A DNA stretch of 64,000 bases from JAFGUB01 sp050305515 (GTDB taxonomy: Bacteria > Campylobacterota > Campylobacteria > Campylobacterales > Sulfurimonadaceae). The stretch covers positions 53,599 to 117,598 of the forward strand of contig JBNLFL010000004.1 of assembly GCA_050305515.1 (NCBI GenBank). The letters are read 5' to 3'. A program made the position numbers and the translations under genes. Position 1 is the stretch's first letter. Every line of letters begins with the position of its first letter. The notes under the pieces were generated by a model. It saw only the letters and a list, made by a program, of their open reading frames with translations, was not told the origin of the DNA and made no database searches. Below, one piece after another: positions 42,426 through 52,602 of this stretch.

Positions 42426-42820
42426 AAACCATGAAATTTCCCACCAGCCACACGACGCAGCTGATGGACATTACCAAAGAGGTTAACGAAGCCGTGATTG
42501 AAAGCGGCGTGAAAGACGGTATCTGCGTCATTTTTACGCCACATACGACCGCCAGCGTCTTTCTTTTTGAAAACCGCGATCCGGCGCTGCGCCGCGACCT
42601 GCTCAACTCCCTCTCGCGCATTGCGCCCAGCGATATTGAGTACCTGCACACCGGCGAAAATGCGGCGGCGCACCTCAAGAGCTCGCGCATGGGCTGTTCG
42701 GTGAGCATTCCCGTGGTGAGCGGCCGTCCCATCTTCGGAAAGTGGCAGGGCATCTTCTTTGGCGAATTCGACGGGCCGCGTCAGGTGCGCGAAGTGAGCA
42801 TTAAAGTCATTGCCGGGTAA
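42422..42820 (+). CDS. yjbQ: YjbQ family protein (UPF0047, secondary thiamine-phosphate synthase type)
   Basis: A 132-residue single-domain protein. The family signature is clear: ICVIFTPHTTASVFLFEN and HTGENAAAHLKSS, then GRPIFGKWQGIFFGEFDGPR. YjbQ proteins can complement thiamine-phosphate synthase mutants weakly, but their true role is unsettled. It is coupled to rluB by ATGA and followed 4 nt later by rarA. Confidence 0.94.
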   Translation: MKTMKFPTSHTTQLMDITKEVNEAVIESGVKDGICVIFTPHTTASVFLFENRDPALRRDLLNSLSRIAPSDIEYLHTGENAAAHLKSSRMGCSVSIPVVSGRPIFGKWQGIFFGEFDGPRQVREVSIKVIAG

Positions 42821-42824
42821 TCCC

Positions 42825-44009
42825 TTGGCAGATTTCACCTACCTGTTGCGCCCTAAAAGCTTCGAGCTCATGGTAGGGCAGGAGCATCTGACATCAACGG
42901 AATCATCCCTGCGCATTCTTTGCGAAAAAGGTGCGCTGGGACACAGCTTTTTTTTCGGCCCTCCCGGAAGCGGCAAAACGACCATTGCCCGCATTATCGC
43001 CGAGGTGATGGGACTCCCCTTTTATGAATTTAACGCTACGTCGCTTAAAATCGATGAGCTGCGAAAAATATTCGATCAGTACCGCGGGGCGCTGCAACGG
43101 CCGCTGCTCTTCATTGATGAAGTGCACCGTCTGGCAAAGAACCAGCAGGAAGTTTTGCTGCCCGTTATGGAGAACAACAGCGTCCTTGTCATCGGTGCTT
43201 CGACCGAAAACCCTTTCTTCTCCCTGACGGCTGCAATGCGTTCACGCTCGATGCTTTTTGAGCTTTACGCCATAAAAGCCGAAGCGCTTGAAGTGCTGCT
43301 GACACGCGCGATTGAACACGGCGGGTTACATGTAGACGATGACGCGCGCGAATATCTTGTGTATGGCAGCGGCGGCGATGCGCGCGCCATGCTCAAACTG
43401 CTTGAATTTGCAGGCGGTGTCTCTTTACATGTAACGCTCTCCCTGCTCAAAGAGCTGCGTCCCACGGCGCTTAACGACGGCAGTAGCGAAGCAACGGTGC
43501 ATTACGATCTGGCCAGTGCGCTTATCAAGAGCATTCGCGGCTCCGACCCCGATGCCGCCGTCTATTATCTGGCGCGGCTTATTGAAGGGGGCGAACCGCC
43601 CGAGTTCATTGCACGACGGCTGGTGATTCTCTCAAGCGAAGATGTGGGTAACGCCAATCCGCAGGCACTCACGCTTGCTACCTCGTGTCTGACGGCGGTC
43701 AAGCAGATAGGCTATCCCGAGGCGCGCATTATTCTCTCCCAGACGGTCATTTACCTCTGCGGCTCACCCAAAAGCAACAGCGCCTATGTTGCCATTAACG
43801 AAGCGCAGAAAGCGGTGCAGAGCGGCGAGATTCTGGAGATTCCCGAAACCATTAAACAGTGGAACAAAAACTACAGATATCCGCACGATTTCGGCGGATG
43901 GGTGGCGCAGGAATATCTTAGCAAACCGCTCAAATTTGTGGAGCTGAAAAATACAGGCTATGAAGGGAAAATGAAAGCGTGGTTCGAGGCGCTCGGCCCC
44001 AAAGATTAA
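42825..44009 (+). CDS. rarA: Replication-associated recombination protein A (RarA/MgsA)
   Basis: A 394-residue AAA+ ATPase acting at stalled replication forks. LRPKSFELMVGQEHL at the start, Walker A GPPGSGKT (about 45), Walker B LLFIDEVHRL, sensor STENPFFSL, and SEDVGNANPQAL in the tetramerisation domain are all present. TTG 42825 is chosen because it yields the normal N terminus; TTG 42810 would overlap yjbQ. A TTACATGTAG (43326) and a TTACATGTAA (43425) lie about 100 bp apart. It is convergent with the next gene, overlapping by 4 nt. Confidence 0.95.
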   Translation: MADFTYLLRPKSFELMVGQEHLTSTESSLRILCEKGALGHSFFFGPPGSGKTTIARIIAEVMGLPFYEFNATSLKIDELRKIFDQYRGALQRPLLFIDEVHRLAKNQQEVLLPVMENNSVLVIGASTENPFFSLTAAMRSRSMLFELYAIKAEALEVLLTRAIEHGGLHVDDDAREYLVYGSGGDARAMLKLLEFAGGVSLHVTLSLLKELRPTALNDGSSEATVHYDLASALIKSIRGSDPDAAVYYLARLIEGGEPPEFIARRLVILSSEDVGNANPQALTLATSCLTAVKQIGYPEARIILSQTVIYLCGSPKSNSAYVAINEAQKAVQSGEILEIPETIKQWNKNYRYPHDFGGWVAQEYLSKPLKFVELKNTGYEGKMKAWFEALGPKD

Positions 44010-47000
44010 GCTTTAAAACGACGCACTCCGGCAAAGCCGAAAAGCAGTGTCAGAAGCAGTGCGCCGAGCGGTCCGAAAAGGGGAACTGCGGTAGCAACCG
44101 TGACCGGGCCGCCCTGGTCGTCGATATGACCGTCTTCAATTAAATCGTTATCTCCGCGCTGACCGTCTTGAAAGTGCAGGGTGATTTTATTGCCGGAGAT
44201 AATAGCGCCGGTCGTACCGTCATAGAGAAATTCATACCAGTGCGGTGTCGGGTTATCCGGCGTTTTGGTGTATTTGTAATAACTGTTGGCGCTGACGCCT
44301 TCGGGGAGGAAGATTTCCACAACGGCATGACCGTTTTCGTCGGTATTGACATCAATGTTAAGCATGCCCATGGGGAAGGTTACGCCTTCGGGAAGGTTCC
44401 CGCCGCTTGGATCGGCGATCTCTTCTGCCAGCTCTCCCGCATTGCCGAAACTGCTGCCGTTAGGCAGGGCAACCGTGACAGCGGTTGTAGCGTTGATGAA
44501 GAGGGTTGTGACATTGGCCTGCTGGTGGTCTGGAGTGTTGTCGTGGTTGCCGTCGAAGTTGGAATCATTGCCATCTGGCCCCTGTTCGAGTACGTCGGCT
44601 TGTCCGTCGTTGTCGCTGTCAGCCTGATCGAAGTTGGCAATCTCCGGTGCGTTGTCCTGTGCATCGGGGATCTGGTCTCCGTCGCTGTCGAGATAGTCGT
44701 CACTCAAACGGATAATGGAAATGCTGCCAAGCGGATCGCTGCCGTAATCGTCACTGGGCTCGCCTTCGTCTGCGGTAACAAGGTAGCGTCCGTTGGGAGA
44801 GAAGGCTACCATATCGGGTTGCGCTCCGACTTCGACCCAGCCTTGAAGTGTATAGCCCGTGGTATTGAAAAGTACGACTGAACCGTTCCCCTGACGGTCA
44901 AAACCTTCGAGAGCTCCGGCGACGAGTCCGCTGTGGACGGAAACACTGTTGATGGCGCTGCCGTAAGGGGTGATGTCTATGGAAGTCAGAAGTGTCATAT
45001 GCGCGGGATCATTGATGTCGACGACATCAATGCGTGAACCTGCGGCAGGGGCATTGTTGACAACAAAGAGCTTCCCGGTGACGGGATCAAAATCGGAGAT
45101 CTCTGCTGCTGCGGCACCGCCTTCAAGGGCAATCGTGCCTTTGTGCGCGAAGGTAATATCCGAGCTGTTTTCATAGACGGTTACAGTGCCGCTGTCTTCG
45201 TTAGAGACAATTAGCAGGGCTTTGCCCGTAGGGCTGTGTGCGGGTTCGATAAAGTGTATTCCCTCGGGAGCTTCGTCGCCACTATGCGTCAGAATCTGCG
45301 AATAGACGGGTGCTGCCGGATCGGAGATGTCATAGACCATGACCGCGTGCGAGCGTTCCAGAGCAATAAATGCTACCCGTTTATCTCCGATCATACCGGT
45401 CGTGACACTTTCGGGCTCGTTTCCTTTGTTGTCGCTGCGTCCGTCGGGATGGATACCTGCACTGTTGGCACGTTGCGCGATATCTGATCCGCTGTCAAAG
45501 AGTTGCGCCCCGGTTTCGCCGTTCCAGATCGAGAACGAGCGTGCGCCGAAGACGTAAAGTGCGTCGAAAGTGGCGGGTGTATCCGCAGAAGTCAGATTTT
45601 TGGTTACGGTCAGGCGACCGAGTTCATCATTGGTTTTGAGAGCGGCTTCATTCGGGAATGCCGTGTCGTCAAGGTCGAGATTACTGACGCGGGAGGACTC
45701 GTCAAAGGTACTGAACCAGTCACGGACATCCCCTTCGTTGGCGGAAATGACATAATGGACGCCATTGTGTTCAAATGTGGCGATACCGTCGGGCTGATAG
45801 ATGCCGAAAAGATGCTCGTAGGTTTTGAGCTGCATGACACCGTCTTTATCATTGGTATCGAGTGCATTTGAGGCGAGACTGTGGTCCTTATAGCCTAACG
45901 GATAAATGGCGGAGATAGTCGGCGTATCTCCCAGCGTGACCTTTGCAATGGCGTTGTTTTCCTGTAAGCTGACCCACGCGGTTGTGGCGTCTTCGGAAAT
46001 GGCGACATACTCGGGTTCCACATCCTGGGCCAGCGTGGCATTCGGTCCGAAAATACGCATGCCCTGTGCTTCCAGCGCTGCTTCCTGAGCATTGAATGCG
46101 GTAAAATCAAGCGTCGTAGCCTGTAGTGCCATTGCGGGTGCGGGGGTGTTTTTATTTCCGGGGCTTGCAAGCAGGGAACTCTGCCAGGTAGCGCCGTCGG
46201 GGAAGCGGCCATCCGTGTCAGCATGTGTACCACTGGTGATGGTGTGCGTATCAATCAGCGAAGCATTGTGAAAGAGACGTGCGGTATCGCCCTTGCCCAG
46301 GCCAAAGGTGTTACCGCCGTTAATGAGCGCGTTGGAAGGAGCATTTGAGGGCATAGAGTCATTGTCCGGCAACAGAATCAGGAAACCGCCCGCTTCGATC
46401 GTAGTGCCTCCGGGGATTGTCATGCCGTGTGTGTCATCATCATCTTTGAGCTCCCATTCGTCCGCAGAAAAAACGAAAGGAGCTGTGCCGCTGTTGTAAA
46501 GTTCGATGTAGTCATAATCCCCGGTAGAACGGACTTCGTTGATCATAATGTCGGCAGCATCGGCGCTCTCTGCCGCATAGGCATTGGATGCACCCGGAGT
46601 CGCTGATTGCATTTTAGCACTCCATACGCCACCGTCCGTATAGCGTCCCAGCGTTCCGGCATGTGTACCGCCCGGCCAGGTAAAAGCATCGACCAGCATG
46701 CCATTTTGAAAAAGCCGGGCACTGTCGCCTTTGCCCAAACCGAAGCTGTTTGCACCTCCGATGATGGCATCGGCAGGTGCACCGGAAGGCATGCTGTCGG
46801 CATCAACGGCGACAACCAGAAAGCCGTTGGCGGGAATGATGGTTCCTGAAGGAATGGCGACGCTGTGTGCGTCATCGCTGTCTTTGACCTCCCAGTTTCC
46901 GCTGAAAGTGTAGTTTGAGGCACTTTTGTTGTAGAGCTCTATGAAGTCATAGGCGCAGGGGTCGTTGGAGCAGACTTCGTTAATAACGATGTCGCCGATG

Positions 47001-47941
47001 GAAGCATTCTGGTTCATAAGTCCCGGTGTCGGCGTGATGGTTTCGCTGAAGGTGGCATTGGCATCCGGTACACGGCCGTTACTTGTGGCATGCGTGCCGG
47101 CAGGCCATGTGTAATCGTGTATGAGCGTATTGTTGTAAAAGAGGCGGACACTGTCGCCTTTTCCCAGACCGAAATCACTTCCTGATTCGGCGATAAGCGC
47201 GTCGGAGGGTACTGCTTCAGGGCGGAGTGTGCTGTCTGGCAGGATCAGCAAGTGGCCGCCGCTGGCGATGGTTGTGCCGCCCTGAATGGCAAATACATGG
47301 GTGTCATCACTGTCTTTGATAATCCATTCGCTTTCATTGAATGTATAATCGGTAAGCCCGGTATTGTAGAGTTCGACGAAATCATAGGTACAGGGATCGT
47401 TCGAACAGACTTCGTTAATGATGATTGCGGCAGGATCAAAACTGATGCTGCCGCTGGTCTGATTGGCAATGCCGGGTGTTGCGACGAGTCCCGCTTCCCA
47501 TACACTATTCCCATCCGGGTAACGCCCCTCCGTATCGGCGTGGGTATCGGGTGTGATGGTGTGACTGTCCATCAAAACGTCATTGTGAAACAGGCGTGCC
47601 TGATCGCCTTTGCCGAGACCGAACGTCGTTGCACTGTTGACAAGCGCCGTGGCAGGTGCGACGGATGGCAATGTTGAATCGCCGGGAAGCAGAAGCAGAA
47701 AACCGCCTGCTGCGATGATTGTACCTCCCGGAATGGGGAAGGTATCTTCGTCTTTATCGTCTTTGACGATCCACTCCCCTGCCGCAAATGTATAATCGGC
47801 TGAATCGCTGTTGTAGAGTTCAATGTAATCATAATCCCCGGTAGAGCGTACTTCGTTGATGAGAATATCTGCCTGAAGCACGGTACAAAAAGGTAATGCC
47901 GCGGTTGCCAGTGAAATGAGCGGTTTTGCAAGTCGATGCAT
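44006..47941 (-). CDS. Lamin-tail-repeat surface protein with propeller domain and VPLFG anchor
   Basis: A 1311-residue exported protein from ATG 47941 behind GGGGGA. The signal peptide ends VLQA before DILINEV. Four lamin-tail-type (LTD) repeats follow (about 25-620), each starting with INEV and ELYN and containing FGLGKGD. Next is a phytase-like beta-propeller of the choice-of-anchor I type (about 650-1120, LLIVSNEDSGTVTVYE), calcium-binding DSDGDQIPDAQD repeats, and a C-terminal anchor domain (LHFQDGQRGDNDLIEDGHID). The tail AVPLFGPLGALLLTLLFGF then RRFKA matches the adhesin tail at 30575. There is no TTACATGTAA. A longer upstream frame lacks support. Confidence 0.85.
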   Translation of the reverse strand: MHRLAKPLISLATAALPFCTVLQADILINEVRSTGDYDYIELYNSDSADYTFAAGEWIVKDDKDEDTFPIPGGTIIAAGGFLLLLPGDSTLPSVAPATALVNSATTFGLGKGDQARLFHNDVLMDSHTITPDTHADTEGRYPDGNSVWEAGLVATPGIANQTSGSISFDPAAIIINEVCSNDPCTYDFVELYNTGLTDYTFNESEWIIKDSDDTHVFAIQGGTTIASGGHLLILPDSTLRPEAVPSDALIAESGSDFGLGKGDSVRLFYNNTLIHDYTWPAGTHATSNGRVPDANATFSETITPTPGLMNQNASIGDIVINEVCSNDPCAYDFIELYNKSASNYTFSGNWEVKDSDDAHSVAIPSGTIIPANGFLVVAVDADSMPSGAPADAIIGGANSFGLGKGDSARLFQNGMLVDAFTWPGGTHAGTLGRYTDGGVWSAKMQSATPGASNAYAAESADAADIMINEVRSTGDYDYIELYNSGTAPFVFSADEWELKDDDDTHGMTIPGGTTIEAGGFLILLPDNDSMPSNAPSNALINGGNTFGLGKGDTARLFHNASLIDTHTITSGTHADTDGRFPDGATWQSSLLASPGNKNTPAPAMALQATTLDFTAFNAQEAALEAQGMRIFGPNATLAQDVEPEYVAISEDATTAWVSLQENNAIAKVTLGDTPTISAIYPLGYKDHSLASNALDTNDKDGVMQLKTYEHLFGIYQPDGIATFEHNGVHYVISANEGDVRDWFSTFDESSRVSNLDLDDTAFPNEAALKTNDELGRLTVTKNLTSADTPATFDALYVFGARSFSIWNGETGAQLFDSGSDIAQRANSAGIHPDGRSDNKGNEPESVTTGMIGDKRVAFIALERSHAVMVYDISDPAAPVYSQILTHSGDEAPEGIHFIEPAHSPTGKALLIVSNEDSGTVTVYENSSDITFAHKGTIALEGGAAAAEISDFDPVTGKLFVVNNAPAAGSRIDVVDINDPAHMTLLTSIDITPYGSAINSVSVHSGLVAGALEGFDRQGNGSVVLFNTTGYTLQGWVEVGAQPDMVAFSPNGRYLVTADEGEPSDDYGSDPLGSISIIRLSDDYLDSDGDQIPDAQDNAPEIANFDQADSDNDGQADVLEQGPDGNDSNFDGNHDNTPDHQQANVTTLFINATTAVTVALPNGSSFGNAGELAEEIADPSGGNLPEGVTFPMGMLNIDVNTDENGHAVVEIFLPEGVSANSYYKYTKTPDNPTPHWYEFLYDGTTGAIISGNKITLHFQDGQRGDNDLIEDGHIDDQGGPVTVATAVPLFGPLGALLLTLLFGFAGVRRFKA

Positions 47942-48056
47942 GAATTTCCCCCGAAATAAAGCTAAAAAAGTACGGGAGAATAGTCTATGTGGATTACAAA
48001 AAGAGTACGGGATTGGAGATTTTGTATTACAAATGTTACATGAGGAGGAAGCAGGG

Positions 48057-48959
48057 TTACGATTGCGACGTTTTACCGCTCTTGGCATAGATAAGCATGA
48101 GTAGCCACTGTGTTACCCGGTCACGCCCGAGTTCTTCGAGCATATCCGACAGTGACGGACGGGGTTTCATCCGACCCGGAGACTGCATGGTATAAAAATG
48201 TTCCAGCTGCTCTTGCAGAACTTCGCATTTCTCGAACGTTTCAACAATAGATCCGAGCGGTTTTTGAAGCAGCATCATCTGGTAGAGTTCCGAAATGATT
48301 TTAAAGTCAGGGATTTTTCCCGGTTTTGAAATCAGTTGCGGCGTTTCGAAAAGATTTCCCTGAAAGAGAGAAAATCCCATCATGACAAAGGTATGGAACT
48401 GGGTTCCCGTTTCAATTTTGTGTGCCATTTTCGTCATATGGGAAAAGTAGTGGAGGACCTCCTCCAGACGTTCGATATGAAGGGATGCATCGAATTTTGC
48501 GTAATCCATATACTCTAACACTGATCTGATATTCTCGATATAGGCTATTTCGGGCGTGACATTGTCGAGCGCAAAATGGTAGCCCTGCCGGTGCAGGTCC
48601 CGAATGGTGTTGAGCAGCGAGGCATTGAGGTGCATTTCGTGGGAGAGTTCAAAAACGACATGCTCTTTTGGAAGGAGTCCCAGAATATTCGAATGTAAAA
48701 TTTTTGGATTGATGTTGATGAAAATCTTTTTACCTTCAAAACTCCCAAGTCCGAACTGGTTCATCAGGTTGACCAGAATTGTTGCAGTGGCATGTTTGGT
48801 ATCAAATGCCGTGGCACTGTTGGGCGGTCTGAAAAAGAGTTCAAAGCCCTGAACGCGGCGATGTGAATCTACGATAGACTGACGGGCATAGAGTGAATCC
48901 AAAAATGTTCCTGTTGGGTGTGATGATTCGATCGTATATAGATTATCATGAATAGACAC
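48057..48959 (-). CDS. Degenerate EAL-domain protein with partial HDOD-like tail (YuxH-like)
   Basis: A 300-residue protein related to YuxH-type EAL-HDOD proteins: YARQSIVDSHRRVQGFELFF at the start, then INPKIL, and ALDNV in place of the ALDDF metal motif. The EAL signature is replaced by ELFF, and several catalytic acidic residues are missing, so c-di-GMP hydrolysis is unlikely. It may be a c-di-GMP or protein-binding regulator. The HDOD part (ELYQMMLLQKPLGSIV onward) is shorter than usual. It stands alone on the minus strand. Confidence 0.75.
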   Translation of the reverse strand: MSIHDNLYTIESSHPTGTFLDSLYARQSIVDSHRRVQGFELFFRPPNSATAFDTKHATATILVNLMNQFGLGSFEGKKIFININPKILHSNILGLLPKEHVVFELSHEMHLNASLLNTIRDLHRQGYHFALDNVTPEIAYIENIRSVLEYMDYAKFDASLHIERLEEVLHYFSHMTKMAHKIETGTQFHTFVMMGFSLFQGNLFETPQLISKPGKIPDFKIISELYQMMLLQKPLGSIVETFEKCEVLQEQLEHFYTMQSPGRMKPRPSLSDMLEELGRDRVTQWLLMLIYAKSGKTSQS

Positions 48960-49016
48960 AATAAAAGTTTAGAAGATGGGAAAACGACGGATAATGTCAG
49001 GAGATGAACTGGTATT

Positions 49017-49088
49017 GATGCCCATAAAGGGCATCAGAGGTTTTAACCGATGTACTGCTGCCACCGCCACATGCGGTGAATAAAATAG
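49017..49088 (-). terminator. Two hairpins downstream of metH, possible terminator
   Basis: TGATGCCC-ATAAA-GGGCATCA is a perfect 8-bp stem, and CACCGC-CACAT-GCGGTG is a 6-bp stem nearer the metH stop. Neither is followed by a strong T-run on the minus strand, so efficient intrinsic termination is uncertain. Confidence 0.4.
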
Positions 49089-49104
49089 CTGTATCTACGT
49101 GTCG

Positions 49105-52100
49105 CTAGATATTGTAATAAGTCGCATTGGGATGGTATACCACCACCGCAGACGTCGATTGTTCGGGATGAATCTGGAAGGTTTCCGATAGCTCAATCCC
49201 GAACTCCTCGGGTTTGAGCAGTTCAAAGAGCACCGTGTTTTGTTCCAGATCCGGGCAGGCCGGGTAGCCGAAGCTGTAGCGCGAACCCTGATAGCGGTTC
49301 ATCTGCACGTCGGCGAGGGTGTTGCCCTCTCCCTCGGAGATGTTCAGATCGAGCCGTATCTGCTTGTGGACAATCTCGGCAAGCGCTTCGGCGAGTTCGA
49401 CGCCCAGTCCGTGGACCTGATAGTATTCGGTAAACTTGCCCGCGTCGTAGAGCGTTTTTTCATACGCACTCAGTTTCGCTCCGGCGCTCACGCAGGTGAG
49501 TGCGAGCACATCATGGCGGTCATGGTGAAAAAAGTCACTCAGTGCGCGGTGCGGTTTTTTGCGCTGCCGCGGAAAGTGGAGCTGATGGCTGGCGCGTCCA
49601 ATAATCTGGGCGAGCGGTTCACGGTTGATGTCATCGTTACATGTAAAGCCTTCGCTCTCATCAAAAATGTAAAGTGTCTGATCGTCACTGCGCACGGGAT
49701 AGTAGCCGTAAATCAGCGTCGGTTCAAACAGCCCTTCGTCGATAAACTGCGCCTTGAGTTTCTCGTATGCGGGCCAGACAACACTCTCAAGCTGTTTTTC
49801 GTAGGCCTCTTTGGTGAGTCCTTTGGCGTTATAGCCCCAGCGCTGTTTGAAAAGCACCTTGTGGTTGATCCACTCGAATGCCAGATTCACCTGCGCGGGC
49901 GTGAGCGTAATGACGCGTCGGCCCCAAAAGGGCGGCGCGGGAACGCGCACGTCGCGCGAGGGCATGGTGAGTTCATGGTAAGGCGGAATGATCACCTCCA
50001 CCTCTTCGTGCTGCGCCTCTTTTTCCACCCTTACATGTAATTCGGTATCGAAGTTGCCTTTTTCGATGCGGCTCATGGCAGTCACGCCGTCAAAGGCGTC
50101 TTTACAGTAAAAGATGGGGCCGTCATAGTTGGGACGGCAGTAATCATCAATGAAGCTTCGCGTCAGCGCCGCGCCGCCGAGCAGCACCGGAACGGTAATG
50201 CCCGCTTCTTTCATGGCGATGAGGTTCTCTTTCATCACCTGCGTTGATTTGACCAGCAGTCCGCTCATGCCTACAGCCTGCGCGTTAGAGGTTTTGAGTG
50301 TTTCAATAAACTCCTCGAGGTTTACTTTGATGCCCAGATTGATCACCTTGAAACCGTTGTTGGAGAGAATGATATCGACGAGGTTTTTTCCCACGTCGTG
50401 CACGTCACCCTTGACGGTACCAAGAATCAGCGTGGTATCGACCGCCTTGTCGGTTTTTGGCAGGTGGGGGTTGAGGTAATCGACCGTGGTTTTCATGGTC
50501 TCGGCGCTTTGCAGTACGAAGGGCAGCTGCATCTGGCCCGAACCGAAGAGTTCGCCCACGACTTTCATGGCGTCGATGAGAATTTCATTGACGATCCGTT
50601 CGGCGCCGAGTTCGGTGTGCGCGGCTTCGACGAGGGGAATCATGCGCTCCTTGTCGCCGTCCATCAGCAGCTTTTTGATCTTCTCTTCGGGTTCAAGCGC
50701 ATTGTAGGCTTCATCTTCGGCTTCGTTATCGACCGCCTCTTTTTTGCTAAAGTGGTCAATGAAATCAAAGAGCGCCTGACCGTTTGGTTTGGTATCAAAG
50801 AGCAGGTCGTTACACGCCTTTTGATCTTCTTCGCTGATTTTATTCAGCGGAATAATGTGTTTGACGTTGATAATGACTGAAGTGAGCCCCGCTTTGATGC
50901 AGTGGTCGAGAAAGATGGAGTTGAGGTAGGGACGCGCGTCCTTGTCGAGCCCGAACGAGATGTTGCTAAGCCCCAGCACGGCGCCTACTTCGGGATGTCG
51001 GGTACGGAGTTCACGGATCGCTTCGATGGTCTGCACGGCTGCGTCGCGGTACTCCTCATCACCCGAGCCCACGGTAAAGGTCAGCAGGTCAAAGACCAGA
51101 TCGCGCGGATCAAGTCCGTGTTTGGTCGTGGCCAGCTCATAGATGCGTTCGGCAATTTCGAGTTTGCGCGCCACGGTTTTGGCCATGCCGGTTTCATCAA
51201 TCGTCAGACACACCAGTGCTGCACCGTATTTTTTGGCAAGCGCACAGACCACGTCGAACTTTTCGATGCCGTCTTCAAGGTTGACGGAGTTGATGATGGC
51301 ACGCCCGCCGATGCGTTTGAGCGCCGCTTCGAGCGCAGGCGTCTGCGTGGAGTCGGGCATCAGCGGCAGTGAGAGCTTCTGGGCGTAGAGGTCGATAACC
51401 TGCTCCATGTCCTTGGTTTCGTCGCGTCCGGCAAAACCGACCGAGACATCAAGCACATGCGCCCCCGCGCGTACCTGCTGCTGCCCTACCGTAAGGGTGC
51501 CTTCGTAATCTTCGGCAAGCAGCAGTTCTCTGAATGCCTTCGAGCCGGTGGCGTTGGAACGCTCGCCAATCAAAAGTGGCGCGGGGTCCTGCATGAGCGG
51601 CACGGTGTGAAAGAGTGAGGCGAGCGCTTTGGGCTGGCTGCCCGAGGGGGCTTTGGGTGCTTTAGTGCTGACGCGGTTGAAAAGTGCGCGGATGTGCTGT
51701 GGGGTAGTGCCGCAGCAGCCGCCGAGAAAGCTCACGCCGTCAAACTCCAAAAAGCCCTCCTGACGCTGTGCAAACTCATCGGGTCCCATGGGGTAATAGC
51801 TGTAGCCCCCGCGGTTTTGCGGAAGGCCTGCGTTGGCATGCACCGAGATAAGCCCCGGCCATACTTCGGAGAGGGTTTTGACATGTTTGGCCACCTGTTC
51901 GGGGCCGGTGCCGCAGTTGAATCCCAGCGAGAGGATGTCGAAAGGTTCCAAAATGGCGGCGATGGTCTGGGCGTCGGTGCCGATGAGCATGGTTCCGGCA
52001 AGCTCAATCGTGACCGATATCATAATGGGAAGGTCGGTGCCGCGCTCTTTGTTGGCTGCTTCACAGGCATGCAGTGCCGCTTTGATCTGCAGCGGGTCCT

Positions 52101-52593
52101 GACAGGTCTCAAGCAAAAAAATGTCGCAGCCGCCGTCAATCAGGCCTAAACAGCTTTCACGGTAACCCGCGAACATGGCGTCATAGGTAATGTGCCCCAG
52201 AGAGGGAAGTTTGGTACCCGGTCCGATGGAGCCCAGTACGTAGCGCGGCTGCTCGGGAGTGGAGAATTCGTCACATTTTTTGCGCACCACGGCGGCACCT
52301 GCTTTTGACAGCTCATAAGCGCGGTGGCCGATACCGTATTCTTCAAGAACCCAGTCAAACGCTCCGAACGTGTTGGTGGTGATAAGGTCGGCTCCGGAGG
52401 TGAGGTAGGCGTTGAAAATCGACTCCATCACCTCCACGCAGGTGACGTTAAGCAGTTCATTGCACCCTTCGTTTCCCTCCCAGGCGCTCTCGGGTATCTG
52501 CGCGTGACGCTCCTGCAGCTGGGTTCCCATGGCGCCGTCGATAATGAGCGGACGGGATTTGAGGGTTTCGAGAAGTTGTGCTTTGACGGACAT
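49105..52593 (-). CDS. metH: Cobalamin-dependent methionine synthase
   Basis: A 1162-residue enzyme transferring a methyl group from methyltetrahydrofolate to homocysteine. The homocysteine domain (1 to about 320) has IDGAMGTQLQ and zinc-ligand Cys in GFNCGTG and GGCCGTTP. The pterin domain has IGERSNATGSKAFRELL. The cobalamin domain has DVHDVGKNLV, whose His is the lower B12 ligand. The activation domain (about 910-1162) has RASHQLHFPRQ and an SAM-binding C terminus. Two internal TTACATGTAA copies (49637 Thr-Cys-Asn, 50031 Leu-His-Val). A further copy lies 9 nt upstream of the ATG. Confidence 0.98.
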   Translation of the reverse strand: MSVKAQLLETLKSRPLIIDGAMGTQLQERHAQIPESAWEGNEGCNELLNVTCVEVMESIFNAYLTSGADLITTNTFGAFDWVLEEYGIGHRAYELSKAGAAVVRKKCDEFSTPEQPRYVLGSIGPGTKLPSLGHITYDAMFAGYRESCLGLIDGGCDIFLLETCQDPLQIKAALHACEAANKERGTDLPIMISVTIELAGTMLIGTDAQTIAAILEPFDILSLGFNCGTGPEQVAKHVKTLSEVWPGLISVHANAGLPQNRGGYSYYPMGPDEFAQRQEGFLEFDGVSFLGGCCGTTPQHIRALFNRVSTKAPKAPSGSQPKALASLFHTVPLMQDPAPLLIGERSNATGSKAFRELLLAEDYEGTLTVGQQQVRAGAHVLDVSVGFAGRDETKDMEQVIDLYAQKLSLPLMPDSTQTPALEAALKRIGGRAIINSVNLEDGIEKFDVVCALAKKYGAALVCLTIDETGMAKTVARKLEIAERIYELATTKHGLDPRDLVFDLLTFTVGSGDEEYRDAAVQTIEAIRELRTRHPEVGAVLGLSNISFGLDKDARPYLNSIFLDHCIKAGLTSVIINVKHIIPLNKISEEDQKACNDLLFDTKPNGQALFDFIDHFSKKEAVDNEAEDEAYNALEPEEKIKKLLMDGDKERMIPLVEAAHTELGAERIVNEILIDAMKVVGELFGSGQMQLPFVLQSAETMKTTVDYLNPHLPKTDKAVDTTLILGTVKGDVHDVGKNLVDIILSNNGFKVINLGIKVNLEEFIETLKTSNAQAVGMSGLLVKSTQVMKENLIAMKEAGITVPVLLGGAALTRSFIDDYCRPNYDGPIFYCKDAFDGVTAMSRIEKGNFDTELHVRVEKEAQHEEVEVIIPPYHELTMPSRDVRVPAPPFWGRRVITLTPAQVNLAFEWINHKVLFKQRWGYNAKGLTKEAYEKQLESVVWPAYEKLKAQFIDEGLFEPTLIYGYYPVRSDDQTLYIFDESEGFTCNDDINREPLAQIIGRASHQLHFPRQRKKPHRALSDFFHHDRHDVLALTCVSAGAKLSAYEKTLYDAGKFTEYYQVHGLGVELAEALAEIVHKQIRLDLNISEGEGNTLADVQMNRYQGSRYSFGYPACPDLEQNTVLFELLKPEEFGIELSETFQIHPEQSTSAVVVYHPNATYYNI

Positions 52594-52602
52594 GGCGGCT
52601 CT

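Noticed and set aside
47942..48088. Upstream extension of the lamin-tail protein
   Set aside because: It would put 49 residues before a good signal peptide; the ATG at 47941 has its own GGGGGA ribosome site.
48960..49104. Small gene between the EAL-like protein and metH
   Set aside because: No frame with a ribosome site is present; the region holds hairpins that may end metH transcription.
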